A stretch of DNA of 64,000 nucleotides from positions 15,243,509 through 15,307,508 of the forward strand of contig OX453282.1 in assembly GCA_949710005.1 (NCBI GenBank), read 5' to 3'. This stretch comes from Ricordea florida. Taxonomy: Eukaryota; Cnidaria; Anthozoa; Corallimorpharia; Ricordeidae. The notes below the pieces were generated by a model. The model ran no database searches. It was not told the DNA's origin and saw only the letters and a list, made by a program, of their open reading frames with translations. Positions 63,672-64,000 of this stretch are shown here, one piece after another; the first letter of the stretch is position 1; each line of letters starts with the position of its first letter. The translations under genes and the position numbers were made by a program.

Positions 63672-64000
63672 ATGTGCATCTTTGTAGAACCTCCTCAAGG
63701 AAACACGTTTACGTTTTCATACGGTCCTGCGAAACCAGAACAACCACAACAGCTTTATGGATTCTGTAAAAACACATTGACCACCTTCAATGCGAAAACA
63801 TTTCCCTACACCTGCCACACAAAATGCTACAAAGATGGTGGCTGTGCTTTCTTCACCAAGACAGACAAGTTGGATGATTACTCTGCCGTGTTGCTGTACA
63901 AAGTGAAACCACTCTATAAGCATCTTCCACCGCTTTGTAGACATGGAGATGTGGCCATCATGAATTTGGCCAACACCGAGGAAAAACCAAACAGACATTT
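63672..64000 (+). CDS. E2 GRF-finger protein, cut by the window end
   Basis: It starts MCIFVEPPQGNTFTF like E1 and runs open to the end of the window. The first Cys of the CGFC pair is Tyr here (YGFC), which should weaken the first finger. The rest of the finger (YTC...CYKDGGCAFFTKTD) is kept. Only the first about 109 codons are visible. Confidence 0.6.
   Translation, partial: MCIFVEPPQGNTFTFSYGPAKPEQPQQLYGFCKNTLTTFNAKTFPYTCHTKCYKDGGCAFFTKTDKLDDYSAVLLYKVKPLYKHLPPLCRHGDVAIMNLANTEEKPNRH

Larger units (their letters stand above)
48705..64000. mobile_element. E2: Maverick/Polinton (adintovirus-type), left end intact, right end outside
   Basis: It starts with AGTAGTAA at 48705 and carries the full left arm, then the same gene order as E1 up to the GRF-finger gene, where the window ends. 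The host frame is read directly up to 48704, so the 6 bp before it (GCAGCC) are the predicted target duplication. Many genes are broken, but the lesions differ from E1. From E1's right arm, several kb should remain to the right terminus. Confidence 0.95.

Overview
The window looks like nuclear DNA of an anthozoan cnidarian (coral or sea-anemone kind). It has short exons with GT/AG introns, a five-exon GFP-like protein gene, AT-rich intergenic DNA, hairpin MITEs, LINE fragments and two large virus-like Maverick/Polinton elements of the adintovirus type. The species cannot be named from the sequence alone.

Layout. 20-6923 (+) is a 12-exon gene whose last exon carries a Ulp1/C48-like cysteine peptidase. 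It is followed by a 112-bp satellite (about 7056-8650). 8977-10382 (-) is a two-exon C2H2 zinc-finger gene, divergent from an intronless protein kinase (10856-11947, +). 12794-29000 is element 1 (E1), a left-truncated and decayed Polinton. 29001-29528 is the broken host reading frame next to its right end. 30789-33584 (-) is an apparently intact GFP-like gene with a Gln-Tyr-Gly chromophore. 33.9-37 kb is a local tandem duplication without genes. 38.8-40.8 kb holds a decayed repeat-family gene. 42-45 kb holds short host exons and a small chromodomain gene. 45978-48704 (-) is a Mutator-like transposase pseudogene. It is cut at 48704/48705 by element 2 (E2), which starts with its left terminal inverted repeat and runs past the window end.

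The elements. Both share this order: minus-strand spliced left arm and RING protein; divergent promoter; Cys/His and acidic ORF; protein-primed-type DNA polymerase B; small ORF; retrovirus-like integrase with chromodomain; penton-like minor capsid protein; basic core protein; double-jelly-roll major capsid protein; adenain-like protease; packaging ATPase; proline-rich protein; three small virion-type ORFs; GRF-finger protein. Neither copy is intact. Polymerase lesions are reciprocal: E1 keeps the N-terminus and the YYDTDS end, while E2 keeps the N-terminus and exonuclease. Integrase, capsid, protease or ATPase carry different stops, frameshifts or active-site changes in the two copies.

Most unusual. 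(1) The E2 left arm (49.3-52 kb, minus) is a train of short reading frames, most closed by a stop and followed by a pyrimidine tract and AG at the start of the next frame. This resembles an alternative-splicing cassette array. (2) The palindrome AACCGGTT, the Grainyhead/CP2-family consensus, recurs next to element TATA boxes and termini. (3) A pX/mu-like basic peptide with a predicted adenain site lies at the left end. Everything was read by eye; no alignment, structure or database search was run.
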